Made by a program: the position numbers and the translations under genes. Shown piece by piece: positions 1 through 8,671 of a stretch of DNA of 64,000 bases. The DNA comes from Burkholderiales bacterium (GTDB taxonomy: Bacteria; Pseudomonadota; Gammaproteobacteria; Burkholderiales; Nitrosomonadaceae), in assembly GCA_024235755.1 (NCBI GenBank), contig JACKLV010000002.1, positions 62,001 to 126,000 on the forward strand, in the 5' to 3' direction. Every line of letters starts with the position of its first letter. Position 1 is the stretch's first letter. A model generated the notes under the pieces. It saw only the letters and a list, made by a program, of their open reading frames with translations. It was not told where the DNA came from and ran no database searches.

Positions 1-273
1 TGCAAAGCTACGGTTGGAGAAGTAAGTAATGCAGAACATAACTTGAGATCAATCGGTAAAGCTGGCGCTAAACGTTGGCGCGGCATTAGACCTACTGTGC
101 GTGGTGTTGCAATGAATCCTATTGATCATCCACATGGCGGGGGCGAAGGACGCACTTCAGGTGGACGTCATCCAGTAAGTCCTTGGGGCAAACCTGCTAA
201 GGGTTATCGTACCCGCTCAAATAAGCGTACAGACATGATGATTGTTAGACATCGATATTCAAGAAAAGGTTAA
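1..273 (+). CDS. rplB: 50S ribosomal protein L2, C-terminal part
   Basis: The window opens inside this gene; about 90 C-terminal residues are visible and the 5' part lies outside. The conserved HPHGGGEG loop near the peptidyl-transferase centre is present at visible residues 43-50, followed by the usual basic tail ending in RHRYSRKG. L2 binds 23S rRNA and is needed for subunit association and peptidyl transfer. It is followed 7 bases after its stop by rpsS, the standard S10-operon order. Incomplete only because of the window edge. Confidence 0.97.
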   Translation, partial: CKATVGEVSNAEHNLRSIGKAGAKRWRGIRPTVRGVAMNPIDHPHGGGEGRTSGGRHPVSPWGKPAKGYRTRSNKRTDMMIVRHRYSRKG

Positions 274-280
274 TTAAACA

Positions 281-559
281 ATGGCAAGATCAATAAAAAA
301 GGGTCCTTTTGTTGATTCTCATCTCGTCGCTAAAGTTGAAAAAGCACAAGAATCAAACGACAAACGCCCAATTAAAACATGGTCAAGAAGATCGACCGTT
401 CTTCCAAATTTTATCGGTCTAACTATTTCGGTACATAATGGACGTCAACATGTTCCTATTTTTGTGACAGAAAACATGGTTGGACATAAATTAGGTGAAT
501 TTGCGCAGACGAGAACATTCAAAGGTCATGCCGCGGATAAAAAAACAAATAAACGCTAG
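281..559 (+). CDS. rpsS: 30S ribosomal protein S19
   Basis: A 92-residue protein of normal S19 length that starts MARSIKKGPFVD and contains the family's VGHKLGEFAQTR-type segment. S19 sits in the 30S head and contacts 16S rNA near the decoding-side tRNAs. It lies between rplB and rplV as in nearly all bacterial S10 operons and should be cotranscribed with them. Confidence 0.98.
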   Translation: MARSIKKGPFVDSHLVAKVEKAQESNDKRPIKTWSRRSTVLPNFIGLTISVHNGRQHVPIFVTENMVGHKLGEFAQTRTFKGHAADKKTNKR

Positions 560-570
560 GATTGCTAATA

Positions 571-900
571 ATGGAAACAACTGCAAAACTAAGAAGTGTT
601 CGCCTATCAGCGCAAAAGGGAAGATTGGTAGCTGATCAAATTAGAGGATTACCAGTTGATAAGGCTATAAACAAACTTTTATTTAGTCCTAAAAAGGCCG
701 CAACAATTATTCGGCAATTGCTCGAATCGGCGGTTGCTAATGCGGAGCATAATAATGGTGCTGATATAGATGAGTTAAAGATTTCTAGTATTTTTGTAGA
801 TAAAGCAACGTTTATGCCTCGATCTAGTGCGCGTGCAAAAGGTCGCGGCAATCGTATCATGAAACCAACTTGTCACATCACTATCACTGTAGCTGACTAA
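571..900 (+). CDS. rplV: 50S ribosomal protein L22
   Basis: The ATG at 571 gives METTAKLRSVRLS and 109 residues, matching the family length; an in-frame TTG nine bases upstream is possible but unlikely. L22 binds 23S rRNA, and its beta hairpin lines the exit tunnel; the corresponding basic segment with ARAKGRGNRI is near residues 86-95. It sits 11 bases after rpsS and 34 before rpsC. Confidence 0.97.
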   Translation: METTAKLRSVRLSAQKGRLVADQIRGLPVDKAINKLLFSPKKAATIIRQLLESAVANAEHNNGADIDELKISSIFVDKATFMPRSSARAKGRGNRIMKPTCHITITVAD

Positions 901-934
901 ATGAAGTCACAATTACAATAATGGGCAACAGATA

Positions 935-1717
935 ATGGGTCAAAAAATACATCCGACAGGATTTCGTCTTTCAGTTCAAAAAAATTGGCTTTCTAAATGG
1001 TATGCAAATAGTAGTAATTTTGCTTTGATGCTTAATGAAGATATAAAAGTAAGAGACTTTTTGTCCAATAAATTAAAACATGCTTCAGTAGGCAAAGTAT
1101 TGATAGAAAGACCGTCTAAAAATGCAAGGATTACAATTTATAGTGCGCGCCCAGGTGTTGTAATTGGAAAAAAAGGTGAAGATATTGAGTTGTTGCGGAC
1201 TGAACTTCAAAAAAGAATGGGTGTGCCAGTTCATGTTAATATTGAGGAAATAAGAAAACCAGAGCTTGATGCACAATTAATAGCAGATAATATCGCACAA
1301 CAATTAGAAAAAAGAATTATGTTCCGCCGTGCTATGAAAAGAGCAATGCAGAATGCAATGCGGTTAGGTGCACAAGGAATAAAAATTATGAGTTCAGGAC
1401 GTCTCAATGGTATAGAGATTGCACGTACTGAATGGTATAGAGAGGGAAGAGTACCGCTTCATACCTTAAGAGCGGATCTGGATTATGCGACGTCTGAAGC
1501 TCACACTACGTATGGAATTATCGGTATTAAGGTCTGGATATTTAAAGGCGAAACTTTAGGGAAAGAAGGCGGTTCATCTTCAACAACATTACCTGGTGTT
1601 GTAGAGGTGGATAAGAAAAGACCCACTAAAAGAGATAGATTAGTTTATGAAGATACTGCTATTAAAGCGCCTAATTTAAATATGGATTCTGGAGATAATG
1701 ATGCTGCAACCAGCTAG
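935..1717 (+). CDS. rpsC: 30S ribosomal protein S3
   Basis: S3 forms part of the mRNA entry channel of the 30S subunit. The KH-domain GVVIGKKG loop is at residues 74-81. At 260 residues the protein is about 27 longer than the E. coli form (233, recalled). The extra length is a polar C-terminal tail ending DNDAATS, and its coding sequence overlaps the start of rplP by 17-20 bases, which suggests translational coupling. Confidence 0.98.
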   Translation: MGQKIHPTGFRLSVQKNWLSKWYANSSNFALMLNEDIKVRDFLSNKLKHASVGKVLIERPSKNARITIYSARPGVVIGKKGEDIELLRTELQKRMGVPVHVNIEEIRKPELDAQLIADNIAQQLEKRIMFRRAMKRAMQNAMRLGAQGIKIMSSGRLNGIEIARTEWYREGRVPLHTLRADLDYATSEAHTTYGIIGIKVWIFKGETLGKEGGSSSTTLPGVVEVDKKRPTKRDRLVYEDTAIKAPNLNMDSGDNDAATS

Positions 1718-2117
1718 AACAAAATATAGAAAACAGCAAAAAGGGCGCAATACAGGTATAGCAACACGTGGTTCGAAGGTGAGCTTTGGTGAATTTGGAT
1801 TAAAAGCTATCGAAAGAGGACGTATCACTGCGAGACAAATCGAAGCAGCGCGGCGGGCCATGACTAGACACATCAAAAGGGGCGGTCGTATATGGATCAG
1901 AATTTTTCCAGACAAACCAATTTCACATAAACCAGCCGAAGTGAGAATGGGTAAGGGAAAAGGTAGTCCAGAATATTTTGTTGCAGAAATTAAGCCTGGA
2001 AAAATGCTATACGAAATGGACGGCGTAAATGAAGAACTTGCCCGTGAAGCATTTCGTTTGGCAGCTGCAAAATTACCAGTTAAGACTATATTTACAATAC
2101 GTCAATTAGGTGGGTAA
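1701..2117 (+). CDS. rplP: 50S ribosomal protein L16
   Basis: The ATG at 1701 gives MLQPARTKYRKQQKGRNTG, the canonical L16 amino terminus, and 138 residues; an adjacent in-frame ATG at 1698 would add one Met. L16 organises the A-site region of the 50S subunit. Its start lies inside the 3' end of rpsC, so translation is probably coupled. No usual residues appear to be missing. Confidence 0.98.
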   Translation: MLQPARTKYRKQQKGRNTGIATRGSKVSFGEFGLKAIERGRITARQIEAARRAMTRHIKRGGRIWIRIFPDKPISHKPAEVRMGKGKGSPEYFVAEIKPGKMLYEMDGVNEELAREAFRLAAAKLPVKTIFTIRQLGG

Positions 2118-2122
2118 TCGTG

Positions 2123-2317
2123 ATGAAGGCGAATGAATTAAGAAAAATGAGTCTGTCTGAACTTAATGCAGAGTTACACTCATTGTTAAGAGCACAGTTT
2201 GGCTTAAGAATGCAGTTGGCTACACAGCAAATATCCGATCCAAATCAGTTAAAAAAGGTAAGAAGGGATATTGCGAGAGTAAAAACTGTTGTGACCCAAA
2301 TAAGTAGTGATAAATGA
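2123..2317 (+). CDS. rpmC: 50S ribosomal protein L29
   Basis: A 64-residue helical-hairpin protein (MKANELRKMSLSELN...) matching L29, which sits by the tunnel exit where trigger factor and SRP dock. The ATG at 2123 fits the family start; a GTG at 2120 immediately before it is the alternative. The stop overlaps the rpsQ start in an ATGA arrangement, indicating tight coupling. Confidence 0.97.
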   Translation: MKANELRKMSLSELNAELHSLLRAQFGLRMQLATQQISDPNQLKKVRRDIARVKTVVTQISSDK

Positions 2318-2577
2318 TGAAAGAGAAATTAAATCGTACTTTAAGTGGAAAAGTGACGAGTAACAAAACTGATAAGACAGTCACTGTATTAGTTGATCGA
2401 AGAGTTAAACATTCTTTATACGGAAAAATTATTTCTCGATCCAAAAAATATCATGCACATGATGAATCAAACACTAGTCAGATTGGTGATGTAGTACTGA
2501 TAGAAGAATGCAGACCCATATCTAAAACAAAGTCTTGGCGTATTGTAAAGGTGCTATCGCACACGGTACTTTCTTGA
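2314..2577 (+). CDS. rpsQ: 30S ribosomal protein S17
   Basis: An 87-residue OB-fold protein that binds 16S rRNA early in 30S assembly. The family's SGKVTSNKTDKTVTVLVDR and KKYHAHDE segments are visible. Two consecutive ATGs (2314, 2317) make the exact first Met uncertain. It ends the S10 block; unlike the tightly packed genes before it, it is followed by about 210 non-coding bases before rplN. Confidence 0.97.
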   Translation: MMKEKLNRTLSGKVTSNKTDKTVTVLVDRRVKHSLYGKIISRSKKYHAHDESNTSQIGDVVLIEECRPISKTKSWRIVKVLSHTVLS

Positions 2578-2787
2578 TATTTGTAACTACTTTATTAGTA
2601 GCTTGCATTAAGTACGATTAGTCAGTAGAATCGCGGATTTTCGTTGAGCTGTTTCAAAGCTTATCAGGTGAAGCGGATTGCCTTAATTATATTTAAAGAG
2701 CCACACAAAGCTTAAGCGCAAAATAAAAAATATTCGAAATTTGAAAAATGTGGTATTTGATTTAAACGAATAAAAAGTGAACTAAAA
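2578..2787 (+). other. Non-coding gap separating S10 and spc blocks
   Basis: An AT-rich stretch of 210 bases lies between rpsQ and rplN inside an otherwise tightly packed cluster. No ORF or strong terminator is visible. It would be the natural place for a separate promoter for the spc block, but I cannot point to a convincing -35/-10 pair. Confidence 0.5.
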
Positions 2788-3156
2788 ATGATTCAAATGC
2801 AATCGATGCTTAAAGTTGCTGATAACACTGGAGCAAGAGCGGTAATGTGTATAAAAGTGCTAGGCGGATCTAAACGGCACTATGCTAGTATTGGAGATAT
2901 AATTAAAGTCACTGTTAAAGATGCTGCACCAAGAGGTAGAGTCAAAAAAGGTGATGTGTACAATGCTGTAGTTGTAAGGACAGCAAAAGGCGTCAGACGT
3001 GTCGATGGATCCTTATTAAAATTTGATGGCAACGCAGCTGTTTTGCTTAATAACAAGTTAGAGCCAATTGGTACACGTATATTCGGCCCGGTTACAAGAG
3101 AACTGCGAAGCGCGCGTTTTATGAAAATAGTATCGTTGGCCCCTGAAGTATTATAA
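2788..3156 (+). CDS. rplN: 50S ribosomal protein L14
   Basis: A 122-residue beta-barrel protein that starts MIQMQSMLKVADNTGA, the L14 signature. L14 lies at the subunit interface and contacts 16S rRNA helix 14. It is the first gene of the spc block and is followed after 12 bases by rplX. Confidence 0.98.
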   Translation: MIQMQSMLKVADNTGARAVMCIKVLGGSKRHYASIGDIIKVTVKDAAPRGRVKKGDVYNAVVVRTAKGVRRVDGSLLKFDGNAAVLLNNKLEPIGTRIFGPVTRELRSARFMKIVSLAPEVL

Positions 3157-3168
3157 GTATATAGGATT

Positions 3169-3486
3169 ATGTCGATGAAAAAGATCAAAAAGGGAGATGA
3201 CGTTGTTATTCTTGCCGGAAAAGATAAAGGTAAGCGCGGAACTGTAACAAACTTAACCGGAATTGATAGAGTCACTGTTCAGGGTGTTAACACAGTTAAA
3301 AAGCATCAAAAGCCAAACCCTTCAACAGGAGCTGCCGGGGGCATAATAAATTTTGAATTACCTATTCATATTTCAAATGTTGCTTTGTATAACGTAGCAG
3401 CAAAAAAAAATGATCGAGTTGGTTTTCAGTATGATTCTGAACAAAAAAAAATAAGAGTTTTTAGATCGAATGGCGAAAAAGTTTAA
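3169..3486 (+). CDS. rplX: 50S ribosomal protein L24
   Basis: A 105-residue L24 with a KOW motif around residues 9-27 (GDDVVILAGKDKGKRGTV). It is one of the two proteins that initiate 50S assembly and lies near the tunnel exit. An in-frame ATG at 3175 (MKKIKKGDD) is an alternative start closer to the usual family start. It lies between rplN and rplE as expected. Confidence 0.97.
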   Translation: MSMKKIKKGDDVVILAGKDKGKRGTVTNLTGIDRVTVQGVNTVKKHQKPNPSTGAAGGIINFELPIHISNVALYNVAAKKNDRVGFQYDSEQKKIRVFRSNGEKV

Positions 3487-3504
3487 TGACACGGTTGAAA
3501 TAAA

Positions 3505-4044
3505 ATGAGTCGCTTGCAAGAGTTTTACAAAACCAAGGTAACAAAGCAGCTAACAGAAAAGTTTGGCTATAAGTCTTCAATGGAAATTCCTAAGGTTTCT
3601 AAAATAACGCTAAACATTGGGCTCGGTGAAGCTACAATTGATAAAAAAGTGGTAGAGCATGCAGTCTCTGATCTGAGAAAGATCGCAGGCCAACAACCGA
3701 TTGTTACCCGAGCAAGAAAATCTATTGCGACCTTTAAAGTGCGAGAAGGGTATCCGGTCGGTTGTATGGTTACCCTGAGAGGTGTGCATATGTATGAATT
3801 TTTAGATAGGTTAATATCTATTGCCATACCGAGGATTAGGGATTTTCGTGGCATATCCCCAAAGTCATTCGACGGACGTGGAAATTATAATATGGGCATT
3901 AAGGAACAGATAATTTTCCCGGAAATAGACTACGACAAAATTGATGCCATACGAGGACTAAACATAACTATAAACACAACGGCTAAAAGTGATGAAGAAG
4001 CTAAGGCGTTGTTAAGTGCATTTAATTTTCCATTTAGAAACTAA
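3505..4044 (+). CDS. rplE: 50S ribosomal protein L5
   Basis: A 179-residue L5, the usual length, with the family's KITLNIGLGEA segment near residue 33 and FRGISPKSFDGRGNY in the C-terminal half. L5 forms the 5S RNP with 5S rRNA and contacts P-site tRNA. In E. coli the start of this cistron carries the S8 autoregulatory site; I could not confirm such a structure here by eye. Confidence 0.98.
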   Translation: MSRLQEFYKTKVTKQLTEKFGYKSSMEIPKVSKITLNIGLGEATIDKKVVEHAVSDLRKIAGQQPIVTRARKSIATFKVREGYPVGCMVTLRGVHMYEFLDRLISIAIPRIRDFRGISPKSFDGRGNYNMGIKEQIIFPEIDYDKIDAIRGLNITINTTAKSDEEAKALLSAFNFPFRN

Positions 4045-4051
4045 AAATATA

Positions 4052-4357
4052 ATGGCGAAAAAGGCGATTATCAATAGAAACAGTAAAAGAATTCGAGTTG
4101 TTCAAAAGTTTGCAGAACGACGAAAAGGGTTACTGGCCAAAATAAATGACCAGTCTTTGAGTGATGAAGAAAGATTTCAAGCACGCTTAGAGCTACAAAA
4201 TCTTCCGCGTAATTCAAGTCCGGTTAGAATATGTAAGCGTTGTTCGATAACGGGCCGTTCTCGAGGTGTTTATTCTAAGTTTGGTTTAGGAAGAAGTAAA
4301 CTGCGAGATATTGCTATGAGTGGCAAGATACCTGGAATAATAAAAGCAAGCTGGTAA
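4052..4357 (+). CDS. rpsN: 30S ribosomal protein S14, long form
   Basis: The ATG at 4052, seven bases after the rplE stop, gives MAKKAIINRNSKR and 101 residues, the long S14 form. Only one CxxC-like pair (CKRC) is present, so it is the zinc-independent type rather than the short zinc-ribbon type. S14 is a late-assembling 30S head protein. The ending GKIPGIIKASW is typical. Confidence 0.97.
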   Translation: MAKKAIINRNSKRIRVVQKFAERRKGLLAKINDQSLSDEERFQARLELQNLPRNSSPVRICKRCSITGRSRGVYSKFGLGRSKLRDIAMSGKIPGIIKASW

Positions 4358-4403
4358 ACAAGTAAGTATAATAAAATTATTGCATATATTGAGTAAAACC
4401 AAC

Positions 4404-4799
4404 ATGAGCATGAGTGACCCAATAGCAGATATGCTGACACGCATACGCAACGCGCAAATGGCTAGAAAAAAAACTGTTAATATTCCATATTCTAGAATTA
4501 AATCGGATATAGCGTCAGTTCTAAAGGATGAAGGTTATATTAGTGACTATCAAAAAATGAAAATTGAGAAGCACGATCATTTAGAGATTGCATTAAAATA
4601 TTATTCTGGTTCGCCAGTAATTGAAACCGTTAAACGAATAAGCAAACCAGGTTTGCGCATATATAAATCAGCCAGTGAAATACCTCAAGTTATGAGTGGA
4701 CTGGGTATTGCAATTGTATCTACATCACAGGGGGTCATGACCGGTCAAAAAGCTCGTTCTGCTGGTATAGGCGGAGAAATTCTGTGCGAAGTAGTGTAA
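4404..4799 (+). CDS. rpsH: 30S ribosomal protein S8
   Basis: The ATG at 4404 gives MSMSDPIADMLTRIRNAQ and 131 residues, close to the E. coli form (130). A TTG at 4380 extends the frame but has no family support. S8 binds the central domain of 16S rRNA and in enterobacteria represses the spc operon. The C-terminal GIGGEILCEV is conserved. Confidence 0.97.
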   Translation: MSMSDPIADMLTRIRNAQMARKKTVNIPYSRIKSDIASVLKDEGYISDYQKMKIEKHDHLEIALKYYSGSPVIETVKRISKPGLRIYKSASEIPQVMSGLGIAIVSTSQGVMTGQKARSAGIGGEILCEVV

Positions 4800-4812
4800 A
4801 AGGAAATATAAA

Positions 4813-5346
4813 ATGTCACGTGTCAGCAAAAACCCTATTTCTGTTCCTTCAAATGTAGAAATTACTATCGCTACAAGTAATGTTACGGTTAAGGGGCCGA
4901 ATGGGATTTTAGAACATAAGCTTAATTCTGGCCTACGTTTAGTACAAAATAGTAGTACTTTAGTTGTTGAGCAGACAGATAATACAAAAAAAAGTAATGC
5001 TTTGTCAGGAACGACGCGCTCTTTAATAGCGAATATGGTGAAAGGTGTTTCATCTGGTTTTGAAAAAAAATTATTACTTGTAGGTGTGGGTTATCGTGCT
5101 CAAATCAGTGGAAAAAATATTAATCTTAGCCTTGGCTATTCTCATCCAGTAAGTTATCAGATTCCTGACGGCATACAAGTTGAAATTCCCGTTCCAACCG
5201 AAATTCTTATAAGAGGAATAGACAAACAAAAAGTTGGTCAGACCGCCGCAGAGATACGTGCGTTTAGGCAACCCGAACCCTATAAAGGCAAGGGCGTACG
5301 TTATGAAGATGAAACTGTCATTTTGAAAGAAGCGAAGAAAAAATAG
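4813..5346 (+). CDS. rplF: 50S ribosomal protein L6
   Basis: A 177-residue two-domain L6 that starts MSRVSKNPI and contains GVGYRAQ and QPEPYKGKGVRYEDE. L6 lies by the sarcin-ricin loop and factor-binding site. A purine-rich AAAAGGAA lies just upstream of the start. It is followed after 33 bases by rplR. Confidence 0.98.
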   Translation: MSRVSKNPISVPSNVEITIATSNVTVKGPNGILEHKLNSGLRLVQNSSTLVVEQTDNTKKSNALSGTTRSLIANMVKGVSSGFEKKLLLVGVGYRAQISGKNINLSLGYSHPVSYQIPDGIQVEIPVPTEILIRGIDKQKVGQTAAEIRAFRQPEPYKGKGVRYEDETVILKEAKKK

Positions 5347-5379
5347 CAATTAATAAAATAGTAATTAATACATACTAAT

Positions 5380-5736
5380 ATGCTTAACCTTAAACAAAAT
5401 AGGCTTAGAAAAGCAAAGCAAACTAGAATTAGAATTGCTAAGCAAGGGAAAATCCGTTTGTCTGTTCATCGCAGCAACCAACATATCTATGCGCAGTTGA
5501 TTGATGACGCAAAAAGTCAAACCTTGGCAAGTGCATCTACTTTAGAGTCCGATGTTAAAAAAGAGGCTACACAAGGTGGCAACGCTACGGCTGCCTCGAT
5601 TGTTGGAAAACGTATAGCAGATAAGGCTAAACAACTGGGAATAGATGAAATTGCTTTTGACCGTTCTGGCTTTAAATATCATGGCCGAATCAAAGCGTTA
5701 GCCGATTCTGCTAGAGAAAATGGATTAAAATTTTAG
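5380..5736 (+). CDS. rplR: 50S ribosomal protein L18
   Basis: A 118-residue protein with the L18 features RLSVHRSNQHIYAQ and FDRSGFKYHGRIKALAD. L18 binds 5S rRNA with L5 and L25 and is required for its incorporation. Order and length are as expected for the spc operon. Confidence 0.98.
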   Translation: MLNLKQNRLRKAKQTRIRIAKQGKIRLSVHRSNQHIYAQLIDDAKSQTLASASTLESDVKKEATQGGNATAASIVGKRIADKAKQLGIDEIAFDRSGFKYHGRIKALADSARENGLKF

Positions 5737-5750
5737 AATAAAACAATATT

Positions 5751-6278
5751 ATGGCTAAACCAAACAGTAAAATGTCTGTTCAGGATGATTCTGCTCAAGA
5801 TGATTTAAGAGAAAAAATGGTTGCAATTAATCGTGTAACCAAAGTTGTTAAAGGCGGACGCATTCTTGGGTTTGCTGCACTTACCGTAGTAGGAGATGGT
5901 GATGGTGGAGTTGGAATGGGTAAGGGAAAATCTCGCGAGGTTCCTGTTGCTGTTCAAAAAGCCATGGATGAAGCTAAACGTTCTATGATCAAAATAAAAC
6001 TAAAGAACGGCACAATTTATCATCCTATAATTGGGAGACATGGATCAGCAAGAGTTTACATGCAGCCTGCACCCGAAGGCACTGGTATTATTGCTGGGGG
6101 GCCAATGAGAGCTATTTTTGAGGTTATGGGGATGCATAATATATTGGCCAAATGTATTGGGTCGACGAATCCATATAACGTAGTAAGAGCTACTTTGCAA
6201 GGGCTTTATTCAATGAATACACCGGCTGCAATAGCCGCAAAGCGCGGAAAATCTGTCGAAGATATATTAGGAAGCTAG
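5751..6278 (+). CDS. rpsE: 30S ribosomal protein S5
   Basis: A 175-residue S5 with the double-stranded-RNA-binding domain in the N-terminal half (RVTKVVKGGRILGF, then VGMGKGKSREVP) and the C-terminal fold with PEGTGIIAGGPMR. S5 contributes to decoding fidelity and mRNA unwinding. It carries a slightly longer polar N-terminus than the E. coli form (167 residues). Confidence 0.98.
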   Translation: MAKPNSKMSVQDDSAQDDLREKMVAINRVTKVVKGGRILGFAALTVVGDGDGGVGMGKGKSREVPVAVQKAMDEAKRSMIKIKLKNGTIYHPIIGRHGSARVYMQPAPEGTGIIAGGPMRAIFEVMGMHNILAKCIGSTNPYNVVRATLQGLYSMNTPAAIAAKRGKSVEDILGS

Positions 6279-6289
6279 TTGAGCAAAAA

Positions 6290-6478
6290 ATGAACAACAA
6301 AAGTAATAAAACCTTAAAGATAACGTTAATAAAAAGCTTAATAGGCACCAAGCAAAGCCATCGTGCTACAATTAGAGGCCTTGGTTTGCGTAAAATAAAC
6401 AGCACAGCTGAATTGGAAAATACAGCTGCAGTACGCGGTATGGTGCAAAAGGTTCAATATCTCGTTAAATGTGAATAA
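6290..6478 (+). CDS. rpmD: 50S ribosomal protein L30
   Basis: A 62-residue protein matching bacterial L30 (KITLIKSLIGTKQSHRATIRGLGLRKI). It has the short N-terminal extension MNNKSNK ahead of the conserved start. It lies between rpsE and rplO with spacers of 11 and 2 bases. Confidence 0.96.
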   Translation: MNNKSNKTLKITLIKSLIGTKQSHRATIRGLGLRKINSTAELENTAAVRGMVQKVQYLVKCE

Positions 6479-6480
6479 AT

Positions 6481-6924
6481 ATGTACTTAAATACAATCAA
6501 AAATGGCGAAGGCGCGTCTAGGCAACGAAAAAGAGTTGGGAGAGGTATTGGATGTAATAATGGCAAAACTGCGGGACGAGGACATAAAGGACAGAAATCA
6601 CGTGCTGGTGGATTTCACAAAATAGGATTTGAAGGTGGTCAAATGCCTTTATATAGACGCCTTCCCAAAAGAGGATTCAAGTCACTAAGTGCAGTTTTGA
6701 CACTAAATTTGCGCTCCAGTCTGTTATTGAATGCAGAAGAAGGTGCGACTATCAACTTGGACTGGGTTAAAAATAATAATTCAACTTCTAAGAAAGTTGC
6801 ACAGGTAAAATTTTATTTATCTAGGCATGAGATTTTAAAAACAAAACTGAATTTTGAAGGTGTTAAAGTTTCAAAAGGAGTTAAGAAAATAATTGAATCT
6901 GCCGGTGGCAGCATTAAGTTATAA
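6481..6924 (+). CDS. rplO: 50S ribosomal protein L15
   Basis: A 147-residue L15 with the glycine- and arginine-rich N-terminus (RVGRGIGCNNGKTAGRGHKG) that threads into 23S rRNA, and GFEGGQMPLYRRLPKRGF. It is a late assembly protein of the 50S subunit. It directly precedes secY, a near-universal arrangement. Confidence 0.98.
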   Translation: MYLNTIKNGEGASRQRKRVGRGIGCNNGKTAGRGHKGQKSRAGGFHKIGFEGGQMPLYRRLPKRGFKSLSAVLTLNLRSSLLLNAEEGATINLDWVKNNNSTSKKVAQVKFYLSRHEILKTKLNFEGVKVSKGVKKIIESAGGSIKL

Positions 6925-6934
6925 AGGTAAGCAA

Positions 6935-8266
6935 TTGGCTAATAGAGGATTCACACACAAACCTGTTGATAAATTCGCCGACCTGAAACGTCGGCTTTGG
7001 TTTTTATTATTGGCGCTTATCGTCTACAGAATCGGCGCACATGTACCTGTACCAGGAATAGATCCAGATGTATTAAAGGATTTGTTTGATTCTCAACAAG
7101 GTGGTGTGTTGGGAATGTTTAATATGTTTTCTGGTGGTGCTTTATCCAGGTTTTCGATTTTTGCTTTAGGCATTATGCCTTATATTTCTGCTTCGATTAT
7201 TATGCAATTAGGTACAGTTGCAGTACCTTATCTAGAAGCATTGAAAAAAGAAGGTGAAAGTGGGCGGAGAAAAATAACTCAATATACCCGCTATGGCACT
7301 TTATTATTGGCCTTAGTCCAAAGTTATGGAATCTCTATAGCATTGCAATCTCAAGCAGGATTAGTCATAAACCCTGGGCCAATGTTTGTTTTAACAACGG
7401 TTATCACTTTAGTAACCGGGACTATCTTTTTGATGTGGCTAGGCGAGCAAATAACAGAGCGTGGAATCGGTAATGGCATTTCTTTAATTATATTTGCTGG
7501 AATTGCTGCCGGATTACCTAGTGCCATTGGCGGAACACTTGATCTTGTGAGTACAGGCTCAATGCATTTTTTGGTTGCATTATTTATCTTTATAGCAGCT
7601 GCGTTAGTAACAGGATTTGTCGTATTTATCGAGAAAGGTCAACGCCGTATTTTAGTAAATTATGCTAAACGACAAGTTGGTAAAAAAATTTACGGGGGGC
7701 AAAGCTCTCATCTGCCTTTAAAGCTAAATATGGCAGGCGTTATACCACCTATATTTGCTTCGAGTATTATTTTGTTTCCTGCAACTATGGCTGGTTGGTT
7801 CGCAACAGGTGAATCCATGATCTGGCTGCGTGATATAAGTGCAGCTTTGTCCCCTGGGCAACCATTCTATGTTTTTTTATATGCTTCAATGATTATATTC
7901 TTTTGTTTCTTTTACACTGCGTTGGTATTTAACCCGAAAGAGACATCCGACAACTTAAAGAAAAGTGGTGCTTTCATACCCGGTATTAGACCAGGTGACC
8001 AGACTACGCGATATATTGAGAGAATCATGTTAAGACTAACATTAGCAGGTTCGATTTATGTAACACTCGTATGTTTACTACCTGAGTTTCTAATACTTAA
8101 GTGGAATGTGCCTTTTTACTTTGGCGGTACCTCGCTACTGATTATTGTTATAGTAACGATGGATTTTATGTCGCAGGTACAATCACATGTGATGTCTTCA
8201 CAATATGACAGCTTGTTAAAAAAGGCAAATTTAAAAGGAAGTAGTGGACGCCTGCCTGCTCGATAA
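6935..8266 (+). CDS. secY: Protein translocase subunit SecY
   Basis: The channel-forming subunit of the SecYEG inner-membrane translocase. I choose the TTG at 6935 as start: it gives MANRGFTHKPVDKFADLKRR and exactly 443 residues, and AAAGGTAAG lies just upstream. The longer reading from a TTG at 6893 would overlap rplO by 32 bases. The first membrane helix (LWFLLLALIVYRIGAHVPVPGI) and the plug-region LGIMPYISASIIMQL are conserved. Ten hydrophobic segments are expected and consistent with the sequence. Confidence 0.97.
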   Translation: MANRGFTHKPVDKFADLKRRLWFLLLALIVYRIGAHVPVPGIDPDVLKDLFDSQQGGVLGMFNMFSGGALSRFSIFALGIMPYISASIIMQLGTVAVPYLEALKKEGESGRRKITQYTRYGTLLLALVQSYGISIALQSQAGLVINPGPMFVLTTVITLVTGTIFLMWLGEQITERGIGNGISLIIFAGIAAGLPSAIGGTLDLVSTGSMHFLVALFIFIAAALVTGFVVFIEKGQRRILVNYAKRQVGKKIYGGQSSHLPLKLNMAGVIPPIFASSIILFPATMAGWFATGESMIWLRDISAALSPGQPFYVFLYASMIIFFCFFYTALVFNPKETSDNLKKSGAFIPGIRPGDQTTRYIERIMLRLTLAGSIYVTLVCLLPEFLILKWNVPFYFGGTSLLIIVIVTMDFMSQVQSHVMSSQYDSLLKKANLKGSSGRLPAR

Positions 8267-8282
8267 TCTCATCTAGGTATTC

Positions 8283-8501
8283 ATGGCAAAAGAAGAAACA
8301 ATACAAATGCAGGGTGAGGTTCTTGAAACTTTACCTAATGCTACATTTAAAGTTAAATTAGAGAATGGGCATGTGGTTTTGGCTCATATATCTGGAAAAA
8401 TGAGAATGCATTACATAAGAATTTTGCCAGGAGATAAAGTGACAGTTGATTTGACGCCATATGATCTAACACGAGCCCGTATTACATTTCGAGCAAAATA
8501 A
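8283..8501 (+). CDS. infA: Translation initiation factor IF-1
   Basis: A 72-residue S1/OB-fold protein (MAKEETIQMQGEV... LPNATFKVKLENGH... MRMHYIRILPGDKVTVDLTPYDLTRARI). It binds the 30S A site during initiation. Its place between secY and rpmJ is common in betaproteobacteria but not in E. coli. Confidence 0.97.
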   Translation: MAKEETIQMQGEVLETLPNATFKVKLENGHVVLAHISGKMRMHYIRILPGDKVTVDLTPYDLTRARITFRAK

Positions 8502-8522
8502 GAATATGATTAAGGAGTTACA

Positions 8523-8636
8523 ATGAAGGTCTTAGCATCAGTAAAAAAGATTTGTAGAAACTGTAAAATAATAAAAAGAAACAGAGTTGTTCGGGTTATA
8601 TGCACAGATCCTAGACATAAACAGAGACAAGGCTAA
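8523..8636 (+). CDS. rpmJ: 50S ribosomal protein L36, zinc-binding form
   Basis: A 37-residue gene read directly from the bases: it starts MKVLASVKKICRNCK and ends PRHKQRQG. Cys11, Cys14, Cys27 and His32 form the zinc ribbon of the C+ type L36. AAGGAG lies 5 bases before the ATG. It sits between infA and rpsM, its usual place at the end of the spc block. Confidence 0.96.
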   Translation: MKVLASVKKICRNCKIIKRNRVVRVICTDPRHKQRQG

Positions 8637-8671
8637 AGTTTGAGCCAGCTAATTTCATAACAGGTTATAAA

